Positions 48,756 to 57,706 are shown, counted from the stretch's first letter. The stretch: DNA of 64,000 bases from Flavobacterium aquatile LMG 4008 = ATCC 11947 (GCF_000757385.1 NZ_JRHH01000002.1:1-64000), one strand, 5' to 3'. Translations and numbers: made by a program. The notes: generated from the letters alone by a model not told the origin.

Positions 48756-49880
48756 TTAATTTGGATTCACTTTCTTCAAATTCATTTGAATGGTATCTTT
48801 GTAGAAAATCATTTTCCATTGCATTGATTTTTCGTTGAAATTAGAAATATCAACGGCTATAGTATCTGGGTTTTTTGGATTTTTTTCATACGATATAACT
48901 TCAAAATTCTGTTTTTTATCATCGTAATGGTATTTCATAAATATAGAAGTGCTGTCAACATACAGGTATGGATTTGGACACAAAAACATTTTTCCACGTT
49001 CTTCAATGTAAATTGTTTTCCACGCTAATGTATCTTTTTGCCATTCATTTTCAGAAATTAATTTTCCGTTGCGAGTCATTGATTCGACTTTCCATTTTCC
49101 GAAATATTTTTTAGAAAGATGAACGCTGTTATTGTAATAAATAACAAATAATAGCGGAATAAGAATACACAATATACGAGCAATTGACCGTGAAAAATTG
49201 GTTCCAATGGACGGCAAAGTATTTTTATAAAGATTGAAAAAATGTATAATATCAACTTTTTGCTGTAGCATTAGATTAACCAAACCTAATGTTATTAAAA
49301 TCGATGTAAATAAGGTGATGAATCCGATTGAATAAAAAATATTGATAAGAACGATGTTTAATAGTACAGGTAAAAGTATTGTTATGCCTAATAAAATGGT
49401 GCGTTTAAATAACAAAAGAATACTGCCAATTATTTGAAATGACGCCAGTATTAAAGCCAATCCATAAGAATAGCCATAATACTTCCAAGTTAATTCTTGA
49501 CCAGTTAAAGCACTTGCTAACGAATCGTTTATGTGATAGGAATAATTAAAATTGACTTCAAATATTTTTTGAAATCCAAAATCCAATAATAGAAATGCAA
49601 TCCAGTAACGTAAAATTGTTGAAAGCCACGAAATATATTTTATAGAATTAGAAGTTCCTTTTTTCTCTTTTTTGTGCCAATAAATAGAAAACCCAATAGA
49701 AAATAAAACGGACAAGGCTAAAGCCAAAAAACCTGCAGGAAGAATAAACTTTGATAGGTTAAAAGGTAAAAGCGGTAAGATTACAAAAAGCGCAGTATTG
49801 ATAGCTCCAACAATGGCTAAAGAACTTAAAGAAAATTTAGAAAACCATTGCGTGTTATTTTGCGTTTCGATTGTATTCAT
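48756..49880 (-). CDS. Hypothetical membrane protein with DoxX-like part
   Basis: A 374-aa protein: about seven transmembrane segments in residues 20-245 (including a DoxX-like four-helix group from about 85, with FGFQKIFEV), then a soluble C-terminal domain of about 110 residues (YFGKWKVESMTRNGKLISENEW, then beta strands to IQMNLKKVNPN). No named family is certain. Its first 16 codons and promoter region have a decayed copy at 50578-50693. It forms no tight operon. Confidence 0.72.
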   Translation of the reverse strand: MNTIETQNNTQWFSKFSLSSLAIVGAINTALFVILPLLPFNLSKFILPAGFLALALSVLFSIGFSIYWHKKEKKGTSNSIKYISWLSTILRYWIAFLLLDFGFQKIFEVNFNYSYHINDSLASALTGQELTWKYYGYSYGLALILASFQIIGSILLLFKRTILLGITILLPVLLNIVLINIFYSIGFITLFTSILITLGLVNLMLQQKVDIIHFFNLYKNTLPSIGTNFSRSIARILCILIPLLFVIYYNNSVHLSKKYFGKWKVESMTRNGKLISENEWQKDTLAWKTIYIEERGKMFLCPNPYLYVDSTSIFMKYHYDDKKQNFEVISYEKNPKNPDTIAVDISNFNEKSMQWKMIFYKDTIQMNLKKVNPN

Positions 49881-49961
49881 GGATTGGTTTTGGTTAGATT
49901 AAAATGAAAGGTCAGATGATATTTGTTTGGGTCTTTATTGGAAGTATTCGTTGATATTAGA

Positions 49962-50513
49962 TTATTTCTTACTAATTTTATTTCCAATAAAAATAAATAT
50001 TGGTCTAATATAATTGAAAATAAGGTAAAAAATAGTTGTCAAAACAATTGCGATTATAACTGGTAAAGCACCTCCAAAAGAGTAAGATAGTCCTAAAATA
50101 AAACCTAAAAAATACTCTGATTTGTAAATTGGAATAAATAAAGCCACAATAAAAAGTGCCAAAAACATGAAGTAAGATATTTCAGAATTTCCTGTTGAAG
50201 AAAATACCACAATTAAAATAGCAAATAGTACTGCAATTAAAAATGGTAATAAATGGTGTTTAATTAAATGTTGATTACTCAATTCTGGATTATAATTAAT
50301 TCCTTTCCCAATTCTTTTTAATGATAGAAATGTTACTAACGGAAGTAAAATTAATCCCCACCAGTTGGAAATAAACGGCATATCTTTTCTTTTTAAAAAA
50401 TGATGCCCCGAAACACCACCATTGTAGTATTCCCAAATTAGCAATCCCATAATAGCAATTGTTATAAATAGGGTAAAAACTATTGTTATTTTTGAGAAGA
50501 TTTTTTGTGTCAT
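49962..50513 (-). CDS. Hypothetical membrane protein
   Basis: A 183-aa protein with five hydrophobic segments (about 8-30, 45-62, 88-105, 110-128 and 135-170). No signal peptide beyond the first helix and no recognised domain. The LGLSYSFGGALPVIIAIVL and YIRPIFIFIGNKISK regions are typical of small integral proteins. It lies between the DoxX-like gene and its decayed copy. I cannot name a function. Confidence 0.65.
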   Translation of the reverse strand: MTQKIFSKITIVFTLFITIAIMGLLIWEYYNGGVSGHHFLKRKDMPFISNWWGLILLPLVTFLSLKRIGKGINYNPELSNQHLIKHHLLPFLIAVLFAILIVVFSSTGNSEISYFMFLALFIVALFIPIYKSEYFLGFILGLSYSFGGALPVIIAIVLTTIFYLIFNYIRPIFIFIGNKISKK

Positions 50514-50577
50514 AAAAAATTGAGTTTATTAGTAGTTACAGGACGGCTAAAATTGTCTTTTGTTACAAAAGTTTGAG

Positions 50578-50693
50578 GAGAATTTAGAAAACCAATAAAT
50601 AGTATTTTGCGTTTGGATTGTATGTGGTTTGGTTTTGGTTAGATTAAAATGGAAAGTTAGGTTGTATTTGTTTGGATTTTATAGGAAGTTTTT
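50578..50693 (-). pseudogene. Decayed copy of the 5' end and promoter of the 48756 gene
   Basis: Read on the minus strand, 50578-50624 gives HTIQTQNTIYWFSKFS against NTIETQNNTQWFSKFS at the start of the gene ending at 49880. The ATG is lost by a 2-bp deletion. The next 69 bp upstream (50625-50693) match the promoter region of that gene (GGTTTTGGTTAGATTAAAATG and later words). A stop codon closes the frame soon after. Confidence 0.75.
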
Positions 50694-50745
50694 TGTGGAA
50701 CTTAGGAAAACCAACTATTAAGAAAAAACTTCCGATGTAAGTAGT

Positions 50746-51933
50746 TTAGTGTAGTTTTAGTTGTGGTAAATCTCTACTCAAAGTTTTGTTAACAATTTTA
50801 TCTCTCATCATTGTTTTTTGATTAAAATGGCGAGAAATATTTCTTACTATATCTGAATAATTATCAGTTTGACCATTTGGTTTAGCCGATGGATATTGAT
50901 GATAAAATACTTTTATTGATTTACAGTTTCTATTTTCAAAAATTGCATTTAGCAACGTCCTATCTGACAAACCACAAGAATGTCCCATAATTTGTACTTG
51001 AAATGAAGATTCTTCTACAAAGTCAAAAAGCTCTTTATAATTATTGTTGTTTGAATAATAAAAAGACTTTATAAATCTTAAATATTCATTTTCATTTTGG
51101 TCTTCAATTGTTGGGTAAAATTTATCTCGTTCATCTCCAAATCCAAGATTTATTGGATTTGTAGAATTTCTAACTTGTCCATGAATATGTATTATTGAAG
51201 CCATTTTTGGTCTTAAATAGTGAAAAATTGTTTCTGTATAATTAAAATTTAGAACTAATGTATGATCAAATTTTTTTACTATTCCGCTTTCATTTTTCTT
51301 TTTTTCAAATTCTTGTTTTAATTCCTTACCAATAAGATTTTTAGGAAACTCTGCAAAAAAATGTTTTAAATCGTTTTCAAAAATTTCATCATTATCAAAC
51401 AATTCTTTCATTCTTGGATTAAAAGAGTTATCGATTTCTGGTAAAACTTGACTTTCTAAATATTTATCAAATTCATTTGCTATAATAGAAATATCATCAT
51501 TTAGTTTTAGAATTTTATTGTATGTTTCCTTTTCAAATTCATCAACATTTTGCGTAGGTTCTCGATTTAATATTTTTTTTAAATTTGTATAATATTCCAT
51601 TTCAATATCAACCCAATCTGCCTCATCATATCTTTCATTTATTCTGCAGAAAAATTCATTCTTTACAGTAATTGCTAATTTTCCATTATTAAAATAATTG
51701 GGGTTATTTAGCTTTTTTTTTAAATCGATATTTCTAGAACTAAAATAATCTATTGTTGATTTTAGTCCATCACAATCATCTAGAATATATCCTGGAATAT
51801 GAAATCCCAAAAAATTGTCTGTATAACTGGAATCTTTAATTTGACTCCAATAATATTTTATAAAATCTCCATATTTGGTTTTTAATCTATGCGCAATGTC
51901 AAATCCATTACCGACAATAATTAGTCTGTTCAT
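50746..51933 (-). CDS. AbiH family phage abortive-infection protein
   Basis: A 395-aa protein. MNRLIIVGNGFDIAHRLKTKYGDF at the N-terminus is the AbiH signature, and LVLNFNYTETIFHYL (about residue 210) plus QIMGHSCGLSDRTLLNAIF (about 330) close the family fold. AbiH of lactococci aborts phage growth; a nucleotide- or NAD-like ligand is suspected from the glycine-rich start, but the action is unknown. The frame reaches 51984, but the ATG at 51933 fits. It stands alone, without other defence genes or mobile element features. Confidence 0.87.
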   Translation of the reverse strand: MNRLIIVGNGFDIAHRLKTKYGDFIKYYWSQIKDSSYTDNFLGFHIPGYILDDCDGLKSTIDYFSSRNIDLKKKLNNPNYFNNGKLAITVKNEFFCRINERYDEADWVDIEMEYYTNLKKILNREPTQNVDEFEKETYNKILKLNDDISIIANEFDKYLESQVLPEIDNSFNPRMKELFDNDEIFENDLKHFFAEFPKNLIGKELKQEFEKKKNESGIVKKFDHTLVLNFNYTETIFHYLRPKMASIIHIHGQVRNSTNPINLGFGDERDKFYPTIEDQNENEYLRFIKSFYYSNNNNYKELFDFVEESSFQVQIMGHSCGLSDRTLLNAIFENRNCKSIKVFYHQYPSAKPNGQTDNYSDIVRNISRHFNQKTMMRDKIVNKTLSRDLPQLKLH

Positions 51934-52027
51934 ATTAAAATGTATTAAAATCACCTGTGATTTGTTTATAACTACCACAAACAAACAATTACATATATAA
52001 TCGTTTCTCAGTAGTTGTAAATATATA

Positions 52028-52052
52028 AAAAATCCCCAATCGTTTTTACAAT
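52028..52052 (-). terminator. Terminator of conserved 487-aa gene
   Basis: AAAATCCCCAAT pairs with ATTGAGGATTTT with one mismatch (about 52028-52062 in all), with U-rich sequence after it on the minus strand. Confidence 0.7.
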
Positions 52053-52082
52053 TGAGGATTTTGTTATTTCTATTTCAGTGAA

Positions 52083-53546
52083 TTATGCTTCTTCTAAAAT
52101 TCTATTTGGGTCGTAACCAAACAATTGGTGTTGCTTAATTAATTCGGCTGTACCTGTTGGTAGCATTTTTTCCCAACCAGGAATTCCTTTGCTAATCATT
52201 TTTAATACTTCGCGCGAGAATATTTTTAAGTTGTCTTTTTCGTTCACTGGTACATCAACTACTTTTCCGTTGTAAGCGAAGAATTTATACAATTCTTTCA
52301 TTCTAGGATGTACTTTTAAGTTTTGTGAGGTCACTACTTCGCCATCTTCTTCCATTGGATACAGATATACTTTTAAATCTCTGTAGAATAATTTCCCGAA
52401 AGCTTCTAGAATTCCACCACTTAAATGACGGTAGTATTTCTCGTCGAAAATATCAACTAAATTATTTACGCCCATAACCAATCCCATTCTGGCTTTGGTA
52501 TAACTAGAGAAATATTCTACCACTTTATAATATTCTTGAAAGTTGGATATCATAACGGTTTGCCCAAGCGAACAAAGTAATTCGGCTCTGTCCATAAAAT
52601 CACGCTCGTCAATTTCACCTTCTGAACGTAAATTAGACAAAGTAATTTCGAAAATTACAAAGGTGTTTTCTTTTTCCACTTTGTTTTCGGCAACAAACAT
52701 TTCAAGTGATTTTTCATACATGTCCATATTTACTTTCGTAACTGGACGGAAACTTCCTCTTAATGCTAAAATATTTTTCTTGTATAAAACTGCTGCTGGC
52801 AAAATGTTATTTCCGTCTGGTCCAAACATTACGGCATCGGTCATACCATTTTTTACCAATTGCAAACTCATTAATCGGTTGTCCACATTTGCAAATCGTG
52901 GTCCCGAAAAATTTATAGTATCAATTTCTAACTGATCTTTATCTAAATGGTCATACAAATAACGCAACAATTTTTTAGGATCATTATATTTGTAAAAAGC
53001 GCCATAAATTAGGTTAACCCCAAGAACACCAAGTGTTTCTTGTTGCAAACGAGCATCAGTTTCTTTAAATCTAATGTGAATTATTATCTCATTGTAATCT
53101 TCATCTGGTTCGATTTGGTATTTAATTCCAACCCAACCGTGACCTTTAAATTGTTTAGCAAAATCTATCGTAGCAACAGTATTTGCATAACTGAAGAACA
53201 TTTTATTTGGATGTTTTGTTCTATCCAAACGCTTTTCAATCAAATCTACTTCATGAGAAAGCATTTTTTTCAAACGACTTTCGGTTACATAACGTCCGTC
53301 GCCTTCAATTCCGTAAATGGCATCACTAAAATCTTTATCATAAGCCGACATCGCTTTTGCAATAGTTCCAGACGAACCTCCAGATCTAAAAAAGTGACGA
53401 ACGGTTTCTTGTCCAGCACCAATTTCGGCAAAAGTTCCGTATATATTTTCATTCAAATTAATACGCAACGCTTTGTCCTTAACTGAAGGAATTTGTTCAA
53501 TTACTCTGTCGCCTTTTAATTTAATATCAAGTCCGTTATTTCCCAT
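52083..53546 (-). CDS. Conserved flavobacterial protein of unknown function
   Basis: A 487-aa soluble protein starting MGNNGLDIKLKGDRVIEQIP. Landmarks: YGTFAEIGAGQETVRHFFR, GTIAKAMSAYDKDFSDAIYG, FFSYANTVATIDF, DTINFSGPRFANVDNRLMSL, LRGSFRPVTKVNMDMYEKSL and RLMGVNNLVDIFDEKYY. Strong conservation in Flavobacteriia is remembered, with inconsistent database names (nicotinate-nucleotide adenylyltransferase and TonB-related have both been used). Neither name is supported by motifs here. A -7 box, TAACTTTG at 53565-53572 (minus strand), excludes the longer start at 53567. Confidence 0.75.
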   Translation of the reverse strand: MGNNGLDIKLKGDRVIEQIPSVKDKALRINLNENIYGTFAEIGAGQETVRHFFRSGGSSGTIAKAMSAYDKDFSDAIYGIEGDGRYVTESRLKKMLSHEVDLIEKRLDRTKHPNKMFFSYANTVATIDFAKQFKGHGWVGIKYQIEPDEDYNEIIIHIRFKETDARLQQETLGVLGVNLIYGAFYKYNDPKKLLRYLYDHLDKDQLEIDTINFSGPRFANVDNRLMSLQLVKNGMTDAVMFGPDGNNILPAAVLYKKNILALRGSFRPVTKVNMDMYEKSLEMFVAENKVEKENTFVIFEITLSNLRSEGEIDERDFMDRAELLCSLGQTVMISNFQEYYKVVEYFSSYTKARMGLVMGVNNLVDIFDEKYYRHLSGGILEAFGKLFYRDLKVYLYPMEEDGEVVTSQNLKVHPRMKELYKFFAYNGKVVDVPVNEKDNLKIFSREVLKMISKGIPGWEKMLPTGTAELIKQHQLFGYDPNRILEEA

Positions 53547-53564
53547 AATCATTTGTATACATTG

Positions 53565-53572
53565 CAAAGTTA
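53565..53572 (-). promoter_or_regulatory. Promoter -7 element of the 487-aa gene
   Basis: TAACTTTG on the minus strand, 18 bp from the ATG at 53546. It overlaps the longer possible start, which settles the choice of start. Confidence 0.65.
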
Positions 53573-53607
53573 ATAAAACGATTGCGGTATTAAAAGATAA
53601 ATAGTTC

Positions 53608-53615
53608 TATTTTTG
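53608..53615 (+). promoter_or_regulatory. Promoter -7 element of MBL hydrolase gene
   Basis: TATTTTTG matches TAnnTTTG, 58 bp upstream of the ATG at 53674. Confidence 0.45.
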
Positions 53616-53673
53616 TAGAAAATTAACATCTAAAAATACTGATGTAAATTAATCATAACAAAAACCGTGCTAA

Positions 53674-54438
53674 ATGAAAGTCTATTTTTTAGGAACTGGT
53701 ACATCACAAGGAATTCCTGTTATAGGAAGTAATCATTCTGTGTGTTTGAGTAATGATTTAAAAGACAAACGGTTGCGTGTTTCTGTTTGGATTCACGATG
53801 AGAACAATTCGATTGTTATTGATTGCGGACCCGATTTTAGACAGCAAATGCTAACATCGAAATGTCAGAAAGTAGATGCCATTTTGTTTACACATGAACA
53901 TGCCGATCACACAGCTGGTATGGATGACATTCGTCCGTTTAATTTTAAGCAAGGTCCAATTCCGATTTATGCTCACGATAGGGTTTTAAAAAATTTAGAA
54001 AAACGTTTTGATTATATTTTTGAAACCGAAAATAAATATCCTGGCGCTCCATCAATTCAATCAAATGAAGTTGTAAATAATAAACCATTTTCCATTGGAA
54101 GTTTCCAAGTTATTCCGATAAATGTGTTGCATGGAAATTTGCAAGTTTTTGGTTATCGAATTGGTGATTTTGCCTATTTAACCGATGTAAAAACAGTGGA
54201 ACCATCAGAAATTGAAAAGCTTAAAGGCGTAAAAGTATTGGTTGTTAATGCGTTAAGAGAAGAACCACATCATTCACATTTTAATTTGCAGGAAGCATTA
54301 GATTTTGTAACTTTGATTCAACCAGAAATCGCCTATTTTACTCACATAAGTCATATTTTAGGTTTTCACGATGAAGTGCAGAAAAAACTACCTAAAAATG
54401 TGTTTTTGGCTTACGATAATTTAGAAATTTCAATATAA
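53674..54438 (+). CDS. Metallo-beta-lactamase fold hydrolase (PhnP-like)
   Basis: A 254-aa binuclear zinc hydrolase. MKVYFLGTGTSQGIPVIG opens the fold, THEHADH (residues 73-79) gives HxHxDH ligands, and DCGPDFRQQML supplies a further one. HVLHGNLQ-like VLHGNLQVFGYR, YLTDVKT and FTHISHILGFH give the remaining ligands. It belongs to the PhnP/phosphoribosyl cyclic phosphodiesterase group; the substrate, a cyclic phosphate ester, is unconfirmed. Two small genes follow in the same direction within 10 bp. Confidence 0.88.
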   Translation: MKVYFLGTGTSQGIPVIGSNHSVCLSNDLKDKRLRVSVWIHDENNSIVIDCGPDFRQQMLTSKCQKVDAILFTHEHADHTAGMDDIRPFNFKQGPIPIYAHDRVLKNLEKRFDYIFETENKYPGAPSIQSNEVVNNKPFSIGSFQVIPINVLHGNLQVFGYRIGDFAYLTDVKTVEPSEIEKLKGVKVLVVNALREEPHHSHFNLQEALDFVTLIQPEIAYFTHISHILGFHDEVQKKLPKNVFLAYDNLEISI

Positions 54439-54447
54439 AATTACACC

Positions 54448-54942
54448 ATGAAAAAGCAATTGTTCTTATATTTATTTATTGTTTCGGCTTTAATCAATGT
54501 TTTTACTTACATGTATTATAGCAAGAAAGATGCAACTATCGAAAAGCGTTTTGAAGACAAAAATAAACGAATGAAAGATAGTATCAGCCAGTTTGAGAAT
54601 GTTTTATACGATGCAAATTATTTTTCATTAGAGAATAATCAAAATGCTCAAGAGTATCATTCGAATTATGATGTTACCAAATTACTTCCTCAAATAAAAG
54701 ATGCTTTGTTGGCATACAATGACGCGCCTGAAGGAAATAAATACATCGATCAACCAAAAATGGGTGAACAAAAATTCATAATTAATAAAATAAAAGTATT
54801 AAATCATCGTTGGATAGTAGCAGATTACAGCAACGGAACTTTATGGGGTGATGTTTTAATCAAATATTTTGTGAAAGAAGACAATTCAATTACATTCGAA
54901 ACAATTGAAACTTTTCTTTATCCGAAACAACAAATGGAATAA
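54448..54942 (+). CDS. Hypothetical membrane-anchored protein
   Basis: A 164-aa protein with an N-terminal transmembrane segment (LFLYLFIVSALINVFTYMYY), a short charged coiled-coil-like region (KRFEDKNKRMKDSISQFEN, about 30-50) and a C-terminal alpha/beta part with HRWIVADYSNGTLWGDVLIKYF. Hydrolase-type annotation exists for relatives, but no catalytic motif is seen. Sits between the MBL hydrolase and a lipoprotein gene, which it precedes by 2 bp. Confidence 0.65.
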   Translation: MKKQLFLYLFIVSALINVFTYMYYSKKDATIEKRFEDKNKRMKDSISQFENVLYDANYFSLENNQNAQEYHSNYDVTKLLPQIKDALLAYNDAPEGNKYIDQPKMGEQKFIINKIKVLNHRWIVADYSNGTLWGDVLIKYFVKEDNSITFETIETFLYPKQQME

Positions 54943-54944
54943 AA

Positions 54945-55445
54945 ATGAAAAAAACTATACTAGTGTTATTCGCATCGATTTCAATAATCTCGTGCGATTA
55001 TTTTAAAAAAGAAGAGGAAGTAAAACCAGAACCAGTTGATGCTGCCAAAGACGTAGTTCTTGGCGGTGATAAAGACGATAATGGATGTTTGGCATCGGCA
55101 GGTTATACTTGGTCAAAATTAAACAAAGAATGCGTTAGAGTTTTTAGCGGATTACAATTGTCACCAGCTAACAATCCTAATAGCGATGATGCCACTTTAT
55201 GTACTTATGTGCTTTTTGATCAAAAAGCAGACAATGCCGAATTATTTTTACCAAATCAAGACGAATCAATTGTTTTAACTCGCAAAGCCGAAGGTCAACC
55301 TTACGTTAATGGCGAATGGCAATTAATTCCTTGGAAAGGTTTTGTTCTAAAGAAATCGGGTGAAATTCTTTACAGTGGTGATGGCGAAATAGGAAATAAA
55401 GTATCGGGAAGTTTAGATAGTGAAGAAATTCCGATAACTGAATAA
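54945..55445 (+). CDS. Hypothetical lipoprotein
   Basis: A 166-aa lipoprotein with lipobox IISC (Cys about residue 17). The mature part begins with Lys/Glu/Val-rich spacer, then GCLASAGYTWSKLNKECVRVFSGL, with two Cys that could pair, and a beta-rich end with VLTRKAEGQPYVNGEWQLIPWKGFVLKKSG. Resembles a small beta-barrel lipid-anchored protein, perhaps of MliC type, but the motif for that family is not certain. Ends at the terminator at 55455. Confidence 0.65.
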   Translation: MKKTILVLFASISIISCDYFKKEEEVKPEPVDAAKDVVLGGDKDDNGCLASAGYTWSKLNKECVRVFSGLQLSPANNPNSDDATLCTYVLFDQKADNAELFLPNQDESIVLTRKAEGQPYVNGEWQLIPWKGFVLKKSGEILYSGDGEIGNKVSGSLDSEEIPITE

Positions 55446-55454
55446 TATAAAATT

Positions 55455-55483
55455 AAAAGGTCTTGAAATTTTCAAGACCTTTT
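55455..55483. terminator. Bidirectional terminator
   Basis: A 13-bp stem AAAAGGTCTTGAA (55455-55467) and its complement (55471-55483), flanked by A and T runs. It serves the convergent lipoprotein and hydrolase genes. Confidence 0.92.
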
Positions 55484-55485
55484 TT

Positions 55486-56130
55486 TTACTGTTGCAACCA
55501 GTTTTTAAAATCATAAAAGTTTTGTGGAGAAACGCCATGACCAATTGGATACTCTTTATAAACAATGTCAATTCCAAATTGTTTTAAAGTTGGTTCGGCT
55601 TTTCTCGCCCAATCTACTGGCACAACTTGATCGACACTTCCGTGTGATGCAAATATTTTTAAATTACTAAAATCGTTTTCTTTAAAATTTTGTGTTGCAA
55701 TTTCGGCATTAAAATAACCACTCATTGCCACAACACGTTTAATTTTTTGTGGATAAGAAAGTGCTACAGCATAACTCAAAATGCAACCTTGACTGAAACC
55801 AATTAGATTTACATTATTTGAATCAATAGCGTAATTAGCAAGTAATTCGTCAATGAAATTCGAAATTAAATCACGTGATGTTTTAGCTTGCTCAATATCT
55901 GAAAACTTATTTTCGTCGGCATCAAAGTTGATTGCGTACCAAGCATAACTTCCGTACATTAAGTCGTAAGGTGCACGAGCAGAAATTACATAATATTCTT
56001 CTGGAAGTTCAGATGCGAATGAAAACAAATCTTCTTCATTGCTACCATAACCATGAAGCAATAACAACAACGGATTTTTATCTAATTTTATTTTAGGTTC
56101 ACGAACTAAATGATGTAACGATAAATTCAT
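55486..56130 (-). CDS. Alpha/beta hydrolase, phospholipase/carboxylesterase type
   Basis: A 214-aa serine esterase. Nucleophile elbow GFSQG (about residue 110), Asp in SHGSVDQVVPV (about 165) and His in YPIGHGVSP (about 200) form the triad; LLLHGYGSNEEDLF gives the oxyanion loop. Matches carboxylesterase/lysophospholipase of the YtpA or EstB group. The start overlaps the upstream stop by one base (TAATG), so it is coupled to the DUF4870-like gene. Confidence 0.88.
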   Translation of the reverse strand: MNLSLHHLVREPKIKLDKNPLLLLLHGYGSNEEDLFSFASELPEEYYVISARAPYDLMYGSYAWYAINFDADENKFSDIEQAKTSRDLISNFIDELLANYAIDSNNVNLIGFSQGCILSYAVALSYPQKIKRVVAMSGYFNAEIATQNFKENDFSNLKIFASHGSVDQVVPVDWARKAEPTLKQFGIDIVYKEYPIGHGVSPQNFYDFKNWLQQ

Positions 56131-56450
56131 TATAAGCTTTTAAAAGTAGTTTGAAAAAATGCACCAACAACTGGAATTAGTCTTTTTTGCCCAGATAAAG
56201 CTCCAGAAAAACCATAAATCCAAAGGATAAAATAGAATAAATAGAAAGCTGACGAAACCGTCCAACTATCAGCATAACCTACAAAATATCCTAATAGAAA
56301 AAAGGATAAAAATATTCCTAAAGCCTGACGAATATGAAACGAAGCAAACTCAGTTTTTTTCTCTTCATTGTTCATGAAAATGGCAATTACAGTTCCTAAA
56401 ATGGTTAAATAGGCAACTAATACGGCGTCTTTATTTTGATTTTCATTCAT
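56130..56450 (-). CDS. Small DUF4870-like membrane protein
   Basis: A 106-aa protein with three transmembrane segments (AYLTILGTVIAIFM, IRQALGIFLSFFLLGYFVG, AFYLFYFILWIYGFSGAL). KTEFASFHIRQALGIF is the motif shared with DUF4870 and related proteins, here with a His in the second helix. Function unknown. It begins 2 bp after the pseudo-dihydroorotase stop and overlaps the hydrolase start. Confidence 0.75.
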   Translation of the reverse strand: MNENQNKDAVLVAYLTILGTVIAIFMNNEEKKTEFASFHIRQALGIFLSFFLLGYFVGYADSWTVSSAFYLFYFILWIYGFSGALSGQKRLIPVVGAFFQTTFKSL

Positions 56451-56452
56451 GA

Positions 56453-57706
56453 TTATCCTAAAATTAATTTGTTGTTATTTAAAACTCCAATTATTTTTCC
56501 TCTCATTTTTGTTCCTAAAAAAGCAGAATTTTTAGATTTAGATAAGATGTTTTCTTTGGTAAAAGTCCATTCGCCTTCTGTTGAGAATAAAGTCAAATTC
56601 GCTTTATTACCTTCGGCTATTTCAGAACTTTTTAATCCGAAAATGATTCTTCCGAATGTTAGTTTTTCTACGATTTTATCTAATGGTAAAACGGTTAATA
56701 AAGCGCCAAAAGCACTTTCTAATCCGATAGTTCCATTTTTAGCCATATCAAATTCCATCTTTTTATGTTCAATATCAATCGGATTATGGTCGGATGTAAT
56801 GATATCTATCGTATTATTTAAAACTCCAGAAATTAGTGCAATCCTATCGTTGTCAGTTCGCAATGGTGGCGTAACTTTAAATCGAGTGTCAAATCCGTCT
56901 AGTTTTTCATCGGTTAAAACCAAATTATGAACGGCAACGCTACAAGTTACTTGCAATCCTTTGGCTTTTGCATCACGTATCAATTCCACCGATTTAGCTG
57001 TAGAAATAGTCGGAATGTGTAATTTTCCACCTGTGTATTCAAGTAAAAATAAGTTTCTGGCAATGATTAATTCTTCGGCTAAATTCGGAATTCCTTTTAA
57101 TCCTAATCGTGTAGAAACAACGCCTTCATTGGCAACGCCGCTTCCTTTTATTTTATCGTCTTGACTGTAAGCGATGACCAATCCGTCAAAATCTTGAACG
57201 TATTGTAAACCAATTTTTACCAAATTAGCATTACTCAAACTTTTATTATAATCACCAAAAGCAATTGCTCCAGCGTTTTTCATATCGAATAACTCTGCCA
57301 AATCATTTCCTTCGCTATTTTTGGTTAAAGCACCAATTGGAAACAATTCTGTTACAGTTTTTGAAGCTTTTTGTTTTACAAATTGCACTTGCGATTGGTT
57401 GTCAATTATAGGAAAAGAATTGGGTTGAAGTGCGATTCCTGTGAAACCACTTTTGGCAGCAACATTCAATCCGTTTTCAATAGTTTCTCGATCTTCAAAT
57501 CCAGGTTCACCAAGGGAAACGCTACTGTCAAACCAACCTTGAGAAATCAATAAATCGGATTGCTTTATTTCTTTAAAATCATCAGCTTTTGAAAGGTTTT
57601 GACCTATCTTTTCTATGGTTCCATTATTGATTTGTACATCAACCACTTGGTTGTGAAACGGACTTTTAGGGTCTATAATCTTGGCTTCTCTGATGATTAT
57701 TTTCAT
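56453..57706 (-). CDS. Pseudo-dihydroorotase (catalytically dead DHOase homologue)
   Basis: A 417-aa amidohydrolase-fold protein related to dihydroorotase (PyrC). The DHOase HxH zinc motif is replaced by SVS (in FDSSVSLGEPGFEDRETI), the second metal His is Tyr (in VIAYSQDD), and a third is Pro or Thr (in LHIPTIST); only TSDHNPID keeps its Asp. It therefore lacks the ligands for catalysis. In some bacteria such PyrC' proteins support aspartate transcarbamoylase. The start at 57706 overlaps the BatA-like stop (ATGA). A longer frame to 57769 was rejected. Confidence 0.87.
   Translation of the reverse strand: MKIIIREAKIIDPKSPFHNQVVDVQINNGTIEKIGQNLSKADDFKEIKQSDLLISQGWFDSSVSLGEPGFEDRETIENGLNVAAKSGFTGIALQPNSFPIIDNQSQVQFVKQKASKTVTELFPIGALTKNSEGNDLAELFDMKNAGAIAFGDYNKSLSNANLVKIGLQYVQDFDGLVIAYSQDDKIKGSGVANEGVVSTRLGLKGIPNLAEELIIARNLFLLEYTGGKLHIPTISTAKSVELIRDAKAKGLQVTCSVAVHNLVLTDEKLDGFDTRFKVTPPLRTDNDRIALISGVLNNTIDIITSDHNPIDIEHKKMEFDMAKNGTIGLESAFGALLTVLPLDKIVEKLTFGRIIFGLKSSEIAEGNKANLTLFSTEGEWTFTKENILSKSKNSAFLGTKMRGKIIGVLNNNKLILG

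Noticed and set aside
50746..53546. Defence island or genomic island around AbiH
   Set aside because: No integrase, transposase, tRNA or other defence gene is present, and neighbours are ordinary.
56436..56930. 164-aa plus-strand frame opposite the pseudo-dihydroorotase gene
   Set aside because: Antisense shadow of a conserved gene, with no start context or homology.
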